DNA from: Chloroflexota bacterium
Lineage (GTDB): Bacteria > Chloroflexota > Dehalococcoidia > Lucifugimonadales > UBA3495
DNA length: 36,237 nt
Direction of reading: 5' to 3'
Assembly: GCA_028874075.1 (NCBI GenBank)
Contig: JAPPLU010000088.1
Location: forward strand, 1 to 36,237
Shown here: positions 1 to 9,024 of the stretch, in pieces
Position numbering within the stretch: the first letter of the stretch is position 1
How the letters are laid out: each line of letters begins with the position of its first letter
Notes under the pieces: model-generated
Database searches by the model: none
What the model saw: the letters and a program-made list of their open reading frames with translations, nothing else
What the model was told of the DNA's origin: nothing
Translations under genes and position numbers: made by a program

Positions 1-743
<743 letters not shown>

Positions 744-800
744 GGGAGTAACTAACCCCTACGGTTTTCCGGGCTGACCGGACGGCGCAGGGGCCATCTC

Positions 801-919
801 CCAGGTCGATCGGTGAGTGTTCCGTTTCCCAAGCCAGATAGGTAGAGCGCAAGCTCCCCGGCAAACGGAATCGGTCCCCTGAGAAAGCTCATCGACCATC
901 TGGTCCGCCTCAGGCGGAC
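801..919 (+). other. Folded 16S trailer: nested inverted repeats before the terminator
   Basis: The stretch after the 16S end contains nested perfect complements. GGTCGAT (804-810) pairs with ATCGACC (891-897), inside it TTCCGTTT (820-827) pairs with AAACGGAA (863-870), and just downstream GTCCGCC (903-909) pairs with GGCGGAC (913-919) around a TCA loop. This predicts a long hairpin followed by a short one. It may be a processing signal for an rRNA transcript that lacks 23S, or a small RNA. No tRNA fold was recognised. Function is inferred only from the symmetry. Confidence 0.5.
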
Positions 920-980
920 AAACCAACTCACTTAGATCTTTTCTTCCTTCTACTGTTCAGATGTTAAGGTGTAAGTAATA

Positions 981-1013
981 AAGCCGGGCCTTCAACGGCC
1001 CGGCTTAGTTTTT
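981..1013 (+). terminator. Rho-independent terminator of the 16S transcript
   Basis: AAGCCGGGCC (981-990) and GGCCCGGCTT (997-1006) form a perfect 10-bp stem with a six-base loop, followed by AGTTTTT. It lies about 240 bases after the 16S end and before sat, so the 16S transcript appears to stop without reaching a 23S gene. Confidence 0.85.
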
Positions 1014-1189
1014 GGTCCACCAATGCTCCCTTAACCTGGTTCCGCCTAAATGCTGTGTGCCGGGGTATGGTAAAAAGCCATTGATCGTGCCATAATGTCC
1101 CCGCTCCAAAAGCACTGTACCTCTGGCGGGAATTCGGCCAGGAATTCACAGAATGCCACAGGCAAACATTAGGCAGGCTACTGAAACAA
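1014..1189 (+). promoter_or_regulatory. Gap before sat; weak -10 candidate
   Basis: This 176-base stretch has no convincing gene. The best promoter-like sequence is CATAAT at 1091-1096, with no good -35 at the right distance. If it is used, sat would have a leader of about 85 bases. The purine-rich AGGCAGG at 1171-1177 is a distant and weak ribosome binding site for the GTG at 1190. Confidence 0.25.
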
Positions 1190-2461
1190 GTGGTTGACAA
1201 CAGCCTTTCACCCCACGGCGGAGTCCTGGTCGAGCGAGTTGCCCCACTGCAGGCTGGCGACCTCGACCGCATAGCCCGCTTCCCCCGTATCCCCGTCCGC
1301 GACCAGATTGCCAGGGAATGCGTCAATATCGCATACGGCTTCTTTTCTCCCTTGGAAGGTTTCATGGGCCCCGCCGACCTGGACTCGGTGGCTCGCAGCA
1401 TGACTCTGGAAAGCGGCTACATCTGGAGTATTCCCATTGTTTTCGACTTGTCCGAGGCGGAGGTTGCCCAGCTTGGCCTGAAAAGCGGCGATTCCGTACT
1501 GCTCACTTACCAGCAACAACCACTGGCAGTGCTGGAAGTCGAAGAGATCTACTCCTACGATAAGGAATTCCTTGCCCAGCAGGTGTACGGCACCACCGAC
1601 GAAGCCCACCCGGGAGTCCAACGCACCTTCACCTACCAGGACAAGTTTGTTTCCGGCAAGGTGACGCTGGTAAATCCGCCCACCATTAACCCGCCCTTTG
1701 ACCGGTACTGGCAAACGCCCCGCCAGTTGCGTCGGACCCTGGCTGAAAATGATTGGAACCGGGTAGTGGCGCACCAGAGCCGAAACGTCCCCCACGCCGG
1801 CCACGAATGGCTGATGAAGGGGGCCTGGTTCGCATCCGAGGCCGACGGCGTCCTGGTCAGCGCCGTAATTGGTGAAAAGAAGCCGGGGGACTACATCGAC
1901 GAGGCCATTGTCCTGACCCACGACCTGCTGCGTGAGGCAGGTTTCTTCCGGGAGGGGACTCATCTGACTTCCACCCTGATGTGGGATATGCGGTATGCCG
2001 GCCCCCGGGAGGCGGTATTCCACGCCTTGGTGCGCAAGAACCTTGGCTGCACCCACCACATGTTCGGCCGCGACCACGCCGGTGTGGGCAGCTACTACGA
2101 TACCTACGCCGCCCACCGCATTTTTGATGACCTGCCCGACCTGGGCATCAAGTCCGTCCTGACCCTGGAATGGTGGTACTGCCCCGTCTGCGGCAGCGTA
2201 ACCTACGAGGGGTTGTGCGGCCACCGGGAAGAGAAGCAGGACCTGGCGGGCACTCTCATCCGCCGCATAATACAAGGCGGCGAGGAACCGGCTCCGACCA
2301 CGCTGCGGGCAGAGGTGCTGGAAGTCGTGCGGGAATGCGCCGAAAAATACGGCTTCGGCTCTCCCTTCGTGGAGGACAATTACCTGCAGAACCGGACCCC
2401 GGTAATGTCCATGCCCACGCTGGAAGAAGACTGTACCTGTACCTGTACCGGAAATGATTAA
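1190..2461 (+). CDS. sat: Sulfate adenylyltransferase (ATP sulfurylase), dissimilatory type
   Basis: Sat interconverts sulfate plus ATP with APS plus pyrophosphate in the cytoplasm. The 423-residue protein has the substrate-binding motif QSRNVPHAGHE (residues 196-206; a variant of QxRNPxHxxH) and GRDHAG (293-298), both typical of the family. C331, C334, C343 and H345 form a CxxCx8CxH cluster that probably binds zinc, as in some bacterial and dissimilatory ATP sulfurylases. There is no fused APS kinase domain. The start is a GTG with a weak ribosome binding site; no in-frame stop lies just upstream, so the start is uncertain by several codons. The gene heads sat-aprB-aprA. Running with AprBA it could form ATP from APS during sulfite oxidation, or activate sulfate for reduction. 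The extreme C-terminus reads CTCTCT, encoded by three tandem TGTACC hexamers, which is unusual. Confidence 0.95.
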   Translation: MVDNSLSPHGGVLVERVAPLQAGDLDRIARFPRIPVRDQIARECVNIAYGFFSPLEGFMGPADLDSVARSMTLESGYIWSIPIVFDLSEAEVAQLGLKSGDSVLLTYQQQPLAVLEVEEIYSYDKEFLAQQVYGTTDEAHPGVQRTFTYQDKFVSGKVTLVNPPTINPPFDRYWQTPRQLRRTLAENDWNRVVAHQSRNVPHAGHEWLMKGAWFASEADGVLVSAVIGEKKPGDYIDEAIVLTHDLLREAGFFREGTHLTSTLMWDMRYAGPREAVFHALVRKNLGCTHHMFGRDHAGVGSYYDTYAAHRIFDDLPDLGIKSVLTLEWWYCPVCGSVTYEGLCGHREEKQDLAGTLIRRIIQGGEEPAPTTLRAEVLEVVRECAEKYGFGSPFVEDNYLQNRTPVMSMPTLEEDCTCTCTGND

Positions 2462-2472
2462 GGGTAAGAATA

Positions 2473-2507
2473 CGCCCCCGGTTCGTACCGCCGGGGGCGC
2501 TGTATTT
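2473..2507 (+). terminator. GC-rich hairpin after sat
   Basis: CGCCCCCGG (2473-2481) pairs with CCGGGGGCG (2491-2499) around a nine-base loop, followed by only a weak T-run (CTGTATTT). It lies between sat and aprB. It may be a leaky terminator that sets the sat to aprBA ratio, or an mRNA-stabilising end, rather than a full stop. Confidence 0.5.
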
Positions 2508-2539
2508 GGGATGACAGTCTACATACTCAGGAGGTTTCT

Positions 2540-2995
2540 ATGCCCACTTTCGTAAATCCCAATGCCTGTAATGCCTGCGCCGGCGAACATCTTGGCCCGC
2601 TGTGCGTTTACATTTGTCCCAATGACCTGATGGCCCTGGATACCGATGCCAACAAGGGCTTCAACCAGGAGCCGCAACTGTGTTCCGAGTGCTACGCCTG
2701 CGTCAAGCTGTGCCCGCAGGAAGCCATCGAGGTCCGCGGCTATTCGGACTTCATACCCCTGGGCGCCTCCGTGCAGCCCCGGCGGGTGGAAGGCGGCCTC
2801 ACCTGGACGGTAACCTTCCGCAACGGCAAGGTGCTGGAGTTCACCTACCCTTCCCGCAGCACACCCGTTGGGTCCAGCGACCCCTACCGCAATTTCACCG
2901 AAGACCCGGTAGACGACTTGAAAGGCCAGGGCCTGGCAGGTGAATCCCTGTGGCTGGGGGTGCACACCTTGCCCACCATCCAGGGCAGCAAATAA
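2540..2995 (+). CDS. aprB: Adenylylsulfate (APS) reductase beta subunit, 2x[4Fe-4S]
   Basis: AprB is the iron-sulfur subunit of the cytoplasmic AprBA heterodimer and passes electrons to or from the FAD in AprA. The 151-residue protein, normal length for AprB, has two clusters of cysteines. The first is atypical, C10-x2-C13-x8-C22-x3-C26P, and the second is C48-x2-C51-x2-C54-x3-C58P. This arrangement and the following beta-rich tail are characteristic of AprB. A good AGGAGG site sits seven bases before the ATG. aprA starts 18 bases after the stop, so the two are translated from one message. No qmoABC, aprM or dsr genes are seen nearby, so the electron partner is not evident from the sequence. 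Confidence 0.96.
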   Translation: MPTFVNPNACNACAGEHLGPLCVYICPNDLMALDTDANKGFNQEPQLCSECYACVKLCPQEAIEVRGYSDFIPLGASVQPRRVEGGLTWTVTFRNGKVLEFTYPSRSTPVGSSDPYRNFTEDPVDDLKGQGLAGESLWLGVHTLPTIQGSK

Positions 2996-3012
2996 AGGAG
3001 GCCACCAACGAA

Positions 3013-4878
3013 ATGGCAACGCCAACAGTAGAAACCGTTGAATGCGACATTCTTATCATTGGCGGCGGCATGTCCGGTTGCGGCGCCGCCTTTGAATCCA
3101 AGTTCTGGGGCAGCGACCTGAAGGTGGTTATTGCCGAGAAGGCCGTCATCGAGCGCAGCGGCGCCACCGGCGAAGGCCTGTCTGCCATTAACTGCTACAT
3201 GGGCCAACGCTACGGCTGGAATACACCCGAAGACTTCGTAAACTACGTGGTCAACGACATGATGGGCCTGGCCCGGGAGGACCTGGTCTATGACGTGGGG
3301 CGCCACGTGGATTCCTCAGTACACCTGCTGGAAGAGTGGGGCTTGCCCGTATGGAAGAAGGACGACGGCACCTACGAACGCATCGGACGCTGGCAGATTC
3401 CCATTCACGGGGAGTCAATTAAGCCTGTCACCGCTGAACCTGCCCGCAAGGCGGTCGGACAGGAGAACATCTACGAGCGGGTGTCCATCACCCACCTGCT
3501 CGCCGACGCTAACGACCCCAACCGAATCGCAGGGGCCGTGGGCTTTGGAGTCCGGGAGGACAAGCTGTACGTGTTCAAGGCACGGGCCGTCATCATCACC
3601 AGCGGCGGCGCCTCCAACGTTTTCCGTCCCCGCTCGGTCAATGAGGGTATAGGCCGGACCTGGTACTCGGTGTTTGCTACCGGTTCCGCCTACGGTCTGA
3701 TGATTCCCGTGGGCACGGAAATGACCCAGATGGAGCACCGCTTTGTCCCCACCCGCTTCAAGGACGGCTATGGGCCGGTGGGCATGTGGTTCCAGTACTT
3801 CCACGCCCGGGTTACGAACGCGCTGGGCGAGGACTACACGGTTACACGGGACGAGGAGTTGGACAAGTATCCTCCCTACGGCCGGGCTGTACCAACCCCC
3901 ACACCACTGCGAAACCACCAGATGTTCCTGGACATCCAGGCCGGCCTGGGGCCCATGTACATGCGCACGGAAGAGGCCATGCAGAAACTGGCCGAGGGCG
4001 ATCCCGAAAAGATGAACAAGGTACGGGAAGAGGCGTGGGAAGACTTCTTGGACATGACCATCGCCCAGGCCCTTACCTGGGCTTCCCAGAACATTGAGCC
4101 GGAAGTGACTCCCTCAGAGGTCAACCTGGCCGAGCCCTACATCATGGGTTCCCATTCCGGCGAGGCCGGGGCCTGGGTCAGCGGTCCCGAAGACCTGTCC
4201 CCACCCGAATACTTCTGGGGCTATAACAAGATGACCACCATCCGCGGTCTGTTCGCCGCCGGTGACGGGGTGGGCGCGGCCCCCCACAAGTTCTCCTCCG
4301 GCTCCTTCACCGAGGGCCGGCTGGCGGCCAAGGCGGCGGTCAACTTCCTCCGGGACAACGGCGACACTCCCACGGTCAATGACGAACAGGTTCGCCAGTT
4401 TCACCAGGCCATCTGGGCGCCACTGGAGACCTTCGACAAGCACAAGGGCGCTTCCACGGCGGAGGATATCAACCCCAACTATATCAACCCTTCCCAGGCC
4501 CTGGTACGTTTGCAGAAGATTATGGACGAGTACGCCGGCGGCGCCTCGGCCTGGTACACCACCAACGGCCCGACGCTGGAACGGGGCATTGCCCTGATTG
4601 AGATGCTGCGGGAGGACTTGACACACCTGGCCGCCCGCAACCGCCACGAACTGCTGCGCTGCTGGGAAGTGGTACACCGCACCTGGGTGGGCGAGGCCCA
4701 CATGCGCCACCTGCTGCACCGCCAGGAAACCCGTTGGCCCGGTTATTATTACCGCGCCGACTACCCCAGCCTTGACGACGCAAACTGGCGGGTGTTCGTT
4801 AACTCCACCTACGATGCGGCCAACAACAGGTGGAACCTGAGGACGCGGCCCTTCCTGAACGTAGTGACGAACATTTAG
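3013..4878 (+). CDS. aprA: Adenylylsulfate (APS) reductase alpha subunit, FAD-binding
   Basis: AprA carries the FAD active site that interconverts APS and sulfite plus AMP. The protein is 621 residues from the ATG at 3013, which follows AAAGGAGG at 2995-3002; an upstream in-frame extension overlapping aprB is unlikely. It has the N-terminal dinucleotide fold GGGMSGCG (17-24), the GLSAIN segment (55-60) of AprA, PYIMGSHSGEAG in the middle, and GLFAAGDGVGAAPHKFSSGS, all recognisable AprA landmarks within the fumarate reductase/AspO flavoprotein superfamily. The N-terminal active-site stretch reads RSGATGEG where many AprAs have RSGAVAxG. With Sat it forms a complete APS module. Direction (sulfite oxidation or sulfate reduction) cannot be read from this locus. 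The lack of dsr or qmo genes nearby and the aerobic-looking neighbourhood favour sulfite oxidation, by inference. Confidence 0.96.
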   Translation: MATPTVETVECDILIIGGGMSGCGAAFESKFWGSDLKVVIAEKAVIERSGATGEGLSAINCYMGQRYGWNTPEDFVNYVVNDMMGLAREDLVYDVGRHVDSSVHLLEEWGLPVWKKDDGTYERIGRWQIPIHGESIKPVTAEPARKAVGQENIYERVSITHLLADANDPNRIAGAVGFGVREDKLYVFKARAVIITSGGASNVFRPRSVNEGIGRTWYSVFATGSAYGLMIPVGTEMTQMEHRFVPTRFKDGYGPVGMWFQYFHARVTNALGEDYTVTRDEELDKYPPYGRAVPTPTPLRNHQMFLDIQAGLGPMYMRTEEAMQKLAEGDPEKMNKVREEAWEDFLDMTIAQALTWASQNIEPEVTPSEVNLAEPYIMGSHSGEAGAWVSGPEDLSPPEYFWGYNKMTTIRGLFAAGDGVGAAPHKFSSGSFTEGRLAAKAAVNFLRDNGDTPTVNDEQVRQFHQAIWAPLETFDKHKGASTAEDINPNYINPSQALVRLQKIMDEYAGGASAWYTTNGPTLERGIALIEMLREDLTHLAARNRHELLRCWEVVHRTWVGEAHMRHLLHRQETRWPGYYYRADYPSLDDANWRVFVNSTYDAANNRWNLRTRPFLNVVTNI

Positions 4879-4900
4879 TGGTTGCTGCTTCAATCTTGAC

Positions 4901-4937
4901 GGCTCCGGGGGAATTCCCCGGAGCCGATCTTGGTTTG
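4901..4937 (+). terminator. Terminator after aprA
   Basis: GGCTCCGGGG (4901-4910) and CCCCGGAGCC (4916-4925) make a perfect 10-bp stem with loop GAATT, followed by GATCTTGGTTTG. The T-run is broken but the stem is strong and sits 22 bases after the aprA stop, so it most likely ends the sat-aprBA message. Confidence 0.7.
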
Positions 4938-5064
4938 TGGTGGTTGTCTCAATTCTATTCGCTCAGAGTGGGCGCAATGGTAGAAGACTTGGCAATCATG
5001 CCATGCTGTCCTATTTTCCGAAGCCCGTCCAAACCGTTCTTCCATATAAATGACCATTAGCCAA

Positions 5065-5073
5065 TGCTATAAT
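5065..5073 (+). promoter_or_regulatory. Extended -10 promoter for the dehydrogenase at 5119
   Basis: TGCTATAAT (5065-5073) is a consensus extended -10 element (TGnTATAAT). No matching -35 is seen, as is usual for extended -10 promoters. Transcription would begin near 5080, leaving about 38 bases before the ATG with its AAGGAG site. Confidence 0.55.
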
Positions 5074-5118
5074 TCCCGCCGTAGCAAGTCCCCAATAACT
5101 ACCCAAGGAGCAACAGCA

Positions 5119-6015
5119 ATGAAAGTCGGATTTGTTGGTCTGGGCAACATGGGCAACCCCATGGCTGCCAACCTGGTCAAGGCGGGCCACCAGCTTACCG
5201 TACATGACCTGCGCCGTGAGTCTGCCACCAATTTGTTGGAGATGGGCGCCGACTGGGCCGATACGCCCAAAGATTGTGTGCCCGGCAACGACGTCGTCTT
5301 TACGTCTCTCCCGGGGCCCAGGGAAGTAGATGCGGTGGTACTGGGTGAGAACGGCATCCTGGAAGGTGCCTCGGCCGGTGACGTTTACATGGACCTGTCT
5401 ACCAACTCTCCAACGGCGATTCGGCGCCTCCACGATGTATGCGCGGAACGGGGTGTCAACGTCCTGGACTCTCCCGTCAGCGGTGGCGTCTACGGCGCGG
5501 CGGCTGCCACCCTGGCGGTGATGGTGGGCGGTGATGAGGCTATCTTCAACCGGATGAAGCCCACCCTGGACGCCATTGGCAGCCATGTGGTCTATTGCGG
5601 CCCCATCGGCAACGGCATGGTCTGCAAGATATGCAATAACACCCTCAGCATGGGCATCGGCGTACTGATGACCGAGGTGCTTACCCTGGGCGTCAAGGCC
5701 GGGGTTGACCTTTCGGTGCTGGCGGACGTTATTGCTAACAGTTCGGGAGGCAACCGACGCCTGGTGGAGAAGTTTCCCCGCTATTTGTTCAAGGGCAACT
5801 TCGAGCCCGGTTTCGCCACCGCCCTGGCTGCCAAGGACGTACGCCTGGGCACCGACCTCGGCCGGGAATTTGGTGTCCCCATGGACTTGGCTAACCTGGT
5901 GGATATGCGTCACGTAGAGGCAATGTTCCGGGGTTGGGGCCCTGAGGACTCAGACGCCGTGTCCAAGCTGCAGGAGGAGAAAGCAGGCATCCAGCTTCGA
6001 TTGCCTGAGGCTTAG
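5119..6015 (+). CDS. NAD(P)-dependent beta-hydroxyacid dehydrogenase (3-hydroxyisobutyrate dehydrogenase family)
   Basis: This 298-residue protein oxidises a beta-hydroxyacid to the aldehyde or ketoacid; the exact substrate cannot be told. It begins with the dinucleotide-binding signature GFVGLGNMGNPMAANL (residues 4-19). It also has the substrate loop DSPVSGG and the segment KICNN, whose lysine is the catalytic residue of the family. Length is normal. The ATG at 5119 is preferred over an upstream in-frame start because AAGGAG lies at 5104-5109 and the promoter lies at 5065-5073. A second member of the family is encoded at 8020-8979 on the other strand. Candidates include 3-hydroxyisobutyrate dehydrogenase, tartronate semialdehyde reductase or a related enzyme in hydroxyacid catabolism. 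Confidence 0.9.
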   Translation: MKVGFVGLGNMGNPMAANLVKAGHQLTVHDLRRESATNLLEMGADWADTPKDCVPGNDVVFTSLPGPREVDAVVLGENGILEGASAGDVYMDLSTNSPTAIRRLHDVCAERGVNVLDSPVSGGVYGAAAATLAVMVGGDEAIFNRMKPTLDAIGSHVVYCGPIGNGMVCKICNNTLSMGIGVLMTEVLTLGVKAGVDLSVLADVIANSSGGNRRLVEKFPRYLFKGNFEPGFATALAAKDVRLGTDLGREFGVPMDLANLVDMRHVEAMFRGWGPEDSDAVSKLQEEKAGIQLRLPEA

Positions 6016-6027
6016 CTGCACTGGACC

Positions 6028-6053
6028 AGGGAGGCTCCGTGGTGGGCCTCCCT
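6028..6053 (+). terminator. Hairpin after the first dehydrogenase
   Basis: AGGGAGGC (6028-6035) pairs with GCCTCCCT (6046-6053) over a ten-base loop. No T-run follows, so termination is uncertain. Confidence 0.35.
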
Positions 6054-6161
6054 ACCGTGATCTCTGTACAGACGCCCCGCTTTCCTGTACTCCAAACCCG
6101 GTGGGGCTTGAACTAGATCAGCCGCTGCCCAGGTAGCGGTTAACTCTTTTGGAGTATGAAC

Positions 6162-6968
6162 ATGTCCCGACGCTCTTGCTTTACTTCTGCCGCTCGGATT
6201 GCCTGTTCCTTCCGGCAGGTATTGATGCTGCCCTTGCTGCCAGTCCTGGGCTTGCCCGGTTCTGGTAAGTCGGCCTCGTCCACTGACGAGCCCGTGGATT
6301 GGGGCTATTGGGGTGCGGGTGCGCCCAACAATTGGGGCTCACTTTCTCCAGACTTCGCCCTCTGCGCCGAAGGAACCCAACAATCTCCCATTGACTTGGT
6401 AGACTGCGTCGAAGACGCCACCGCTCCGGAGTTAATGTTCGACTACCACGGCTACGCCCGTGAGGTGAACCACAATGGCACAATCGCTCATGTCGAGTAT
6501 GATTCAGGGAACACATTAACCGTGGGAAGTAACAGGTACGAACTGGTCTCAATGCACATCCACGTGCATGCCGAACACCAGGTTGAAGGCCAGCTCTTCC
6601 CCGCCGAAATGCACCTGGTACATCGGAAAGAAGGTGGGTTCCTTGGTGTGGTGGGTCAGCTCTACCGCCTTGGTCAGTCAGACCCGGTCGTCCAGGCCCT
6701 GATAGACGCCTATCCCGAGCCCGGGCAGGCTATCCACACTGGCTTCACACTTAACGCCGCCGAGTCCCTCCCCGTCGACCGAGGCTATTACCACTACAAC
6801 GGCTCCCTGACCACTCCGCCCTGCACGGAAGGGGTAGACTGGTACGTGCTGCGGGAAATAAGGACCGTATCCCAGGAACAGGTCAGCCGCATCGCCGCCC
6901 TGCACAACGGGTTCAACCACCGCCCAATCCAGGCGAGGAACGGGCGCAGAGTGATCCGTTCCCGTTAG
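6162..6968 (+). CDS. Alpha-class carbonic anhydrase, exported
   Basis: The enzyme hydrates CO2 to bicarbonate. The three zinc histidines of the alpha class are present in MHIHVHAEH (H132, H134) and EMHLVH (H151). QQSPIDL near 74-79 and NGSLTTPPCTEG near 210 are the other family hallmarks. The N-terminus has an arginine pair followed by a hydrophobic stretch of about 20 residues, which looks like a signal peptide, possibly Tat-type. The enzyme would therefore act outside the cytoplasmic membrane. GGAG at 6151-6154 is too close to the ATG at 6156 but well spaced for the ATG at 6162, so the latter is chosen (268 residues). Alpha-carbonic anhydrases of bacteria are usually extracytoplasmic. It is flanked by unrelated genes with no evident operon. 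Confidence 0.93.
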   Translation: MSRRSCFTSAARIACSFRQVLMLPLLPVLGLPGSGKSASSTDEPVDWGYWGAGAPNNWGSLSPDFALCAEGTQQSPIDLVDCVEDATAPELMFDYHGYAREVNHNGTIAHVEYDSGNTLTVGSNRYELVSMHIHVHAEHQVEGQLFPAEMHLVHRKEGGFLGVVGQLYRLGQSDPVVQALIDAYPEPGQAIHTGFTLNAAESLPVDRGYYHYNGSLTTPPCTEGVDWYVLREIRTVSQEQVSRIAALHNGFNHRPIQARNGRRVIRSR

Positions 6969-7016
6969 CAAGGGCTGCAATCGGGTGGGTGAACGCCGAG
7001 GGTAGGTGGGGGCAGT

Positions 7017-7925
7017 TCATAGCAAGGTCAACATAACAATCCCGACCACTACCATTCCCACCGCAAGAAACTTGACCGACAAAGTTCGCCACTGCAGAGG
7101 TTCCTCAAGTATCGGTAGCCAGCGTGTACTGCACAGGGTGCTAAAGAGGAACACCGAAAGGGGGCGGGTGGCGGTTGCCGTAGCTACCAGGGAAACGGGT
7201 CCCAGGTTAATGGCCAATACGTTCAGCCAAACCCCCAGGGGAGCTAACGTAAACTCCGCTCCGAACAGCAGGAAGAGAGTCTGCTTGTCCCTCATGGCAA
7301 AAAAGAAATCTCCCCAGGCCCCTGGCTTCCAAAGGGTGAGAAATACTACGCCCATTCCGTAGTTCCGGACGGAATAAACAAACAGTACTGGCAGCTCATT
7401 CAGGGACTGCTTTCCCAAGACTATGGCCAAGGCTGTAAGGATGCTGGCCCCGATCAAGATGGGAAGCGCCCAGCTTATTCGAATGGCCAGACCTCCCCTG
7501 GTGCCCCACAGTGAAACCAGGAATGCGCCGCCCACTACAACAACTATGCCGGCCCACTGTCCGACTGACAGCGTTTCTCCCAGCAGGAACACTCCCATGA
7601 AGGCTACAAAGACAGGGAAGGTGTGGATGATGGCAGAGGATCGGGAGGCTTCCTCCATAGTGTAGCCCCAGAACATCATCGCCAGCGCGCCGCCCCAGCA
7701 AAGTCCCGAAGCTACGGCATACCCAATAGCGCTCATGGAGGCGTCAGTGGGTATGCCGGTAATTGCCAGGGCAAAGGTTCCGTGGGCCACCAGGCAGACA
7801 GCCATTCCCGCATAAAGGGAAGGCAGGTTGGGCATGTTGTACGAGGTCAGTCGTTTGTCCAGGACGGTGACAAATCCCATGATTCCGGCGCTGGCCAGGG
7901 CGACCCAGAGATAAAGCAGGCTCAA
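7017..7925 (-). CDS. EamA (DMT superfamily) membrane permease
   Basis: The protein is almost entirely hydrophobic with about ten predicted membrane segments arranged as two EamA-like halves, and ends at a usual family length of about 302 residues. The reading frame extends upstream to 8099, but that part is hydrophilic and overlaps the next gene. A TTG at 7925 preceded by AAGGGGA gives a start directly before the first membrane helix, so it is chosen. EamA proteins export or import small metabolites such as amino acids or sugars; the substrate is not predictable. It is probably co-transcribed with the dehydrogenase at 8020-8979, which lies 94 bases upstream on the same strand, so an acid metabolite is a reasonable guess. 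Confidence 0.82.
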   Translation of the reverse strand: MSLLYLWVALASAGIMGFVTVLDKRLTSYNMPNLPSLYAGMAVCLVAHGTFALAITGIPTDASMSAIGYAVASGLCWGGALAMMFWGYTMEEASRSSAIIHTFPVFVAFMGVFLLGETLSVGQWAGIVVVVGGAFLVSLWGTRGGLAIRISWALPILIGASILTALAIVLGKQSLNELPVLFVYSVRNYGMGVVFLTLWKPGAWGDFFFAMRDKQTLFLLFGAEFTLAPLGVWLNVLAINLGPVSLVATATATRPLSVFLFSTLCSTRWLPILEEPLQWRTLSVKFLAVGMVVVGIVMLTLL

Positions 7926-8019
7926 GTGATGTCCCCTTGCAAAAGTCCACGCCCGGAGTCTCGCCCCAATGAAGGTCTTTGCGAGACACCGAGCATTAGA
8001 TTTCCCGATGCATTGGCGT

Positions 8020-8979
8020 TTAAGCCTGTTCTTCTTCCGGGTGGGTGGATATGAATCGGGCCGACTTTGCCGGGTCGATTTGGGGGGCACGTACCTCAAC
8101 CCCAGCCTGTTCCTCCTGAAGCAGCACGGTTACGCTGCTATCCCGGTCCTTCCAGCCCCGGTTGATTGCCTGCATTGCAACCTGTTCCGCCAATGTGGCC
8201 ATGGGCATGGGAACACTGTATTCCCTGGCCAGTTCTGTGGCCAGCGAGATGTCTTTGTGGGCCAACTCCAGGGCGAAACTGGCCGGTTCGAACTCGCCTC
8301 GGAACATGGTCCGGACCAAACCTTCGTGCAGGATTCGCATCCGGCCCAGTGAACCCCGGCGCATTCCTTCCCACAGGGCCTCAGGTTCCACGCCGGCCTT
8401 CACGCCCAGGGTCAGGCCCTCGGCTATGGCCTGGCGGACGCTGTGCCCCACCATATTGTGCACCAGCTTGCAGACGGAACCCGCGCCAATTTCGCCGGCA
8501 TAGAACACCTTATCGCCGAAGGAATCCAGGACCGGCTTGATGCGCTGGTATATTTCCGGGTCGCCGCCGACCATGACCGCCAGGTTGCCGCTGTAGGCGC
8601 CCGTCTTGCCGCCGCTGACGGGCGCATCCAGGACGTGGGCCCCCTTGCGCCGGAATATGGGCTCAATTTCCCGAATGAGAGTGGGCCTACTGGAGGAAAG
8701 GTCAACGTAAACGCACCCGGGTCTGATTCCCTCCAAGACCCCCGAATCCCCCAGGGCTACCGCCTCAACTTCCTTCGGACCAGGCAGGGAGGTAAAGACG
8801 ATATCGCTCAGTCCGGCCACCTCGGCCGGAGTATTGGCCAGGCGGGCGCCGCCCTCAAGCAGGGGCAGGGCAGCCTCTTCCCGAAGGTCATTGACCACCA
8901 GGGGGTATCCGGCCTTCTGGATGTTCAGGGACATTCCCCCACCCATGTTTCCTAAACCGATAAATCCAATAGTTTCCAT
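8020..8979 (-). CDS. NAD(P)-dependent beta-hydroxyacid dehydrogenase, second paralogue
   Basis: This 319-residue member of the 3-hydroxyisobutyrate dehydrogenase family has GFIGLGNMGGGMSLNI at residues 5-20, DAPVSGG, and KLVHN with the catalytic lysine position. It is clearly a paralogue of the protein at 5119-6015 but shares only part of the sequence, and it carries a C-terminal tail of about 20 residues beyond the usual end. The GAAGGTG before the ATG is an acceptable ribosome binding site. It is followed on the same strand by an EamA permease, suggesting a small hydroxyacid uptake or export and oxidation unit. The substrate is unknown. Confidence 0.9.
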   Translation of the reverse strand: METIGFIGLGNMGGGMSLNIQKAGYPLVVNDLREEAALPLLEGGARLANTPAEVAGLSDIVFTSLPGPKEVEAVALGDSGVLEGIRPGCVYVDLSSSRPTLIREIEPIFRRKGAHVLDAPVSGGKTGAYSGNLAVMVGGDPEIYQRIKPVLDSFGDKVFYAGEIGAGSVCKLVHNMVGHSVRQAIAEGLTLGVKAGVEPEALWEGMRRGSLGRMRILHEGLVRTMFRGEFEPASFALELAHKDISLATELAREYSVPMPMATLAEQVAMQAINRGWKDRDSSVTVLLQEEQAGVEVRAPQIDPAKSARFISTHPEEEQA

Positions 8980-9007
8980 TCTTACACCTTCAAGTGACTA
9001 TGTAAGC

Positions 9008-9024
9008 AGCGGCGGGTCGCCGCT
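9008..9024. repeat. Short perfect hairpin upstream of the second dehydrogenase
   Basis: AGCGGCG and CGCCGCT flank GGT, a perfect 7-bp stem with a three-base loop. It lies in the 257-base gap between divergent genes. It resembles short REP-like hairpins, but no second copy was seen in this window. Confidence 0.35.

Noticed and set aside
1208..2275. 355-residue open frame opposite sat
   Set aside because: Antisense shadow of a gene with clear family motifs; no own signature.
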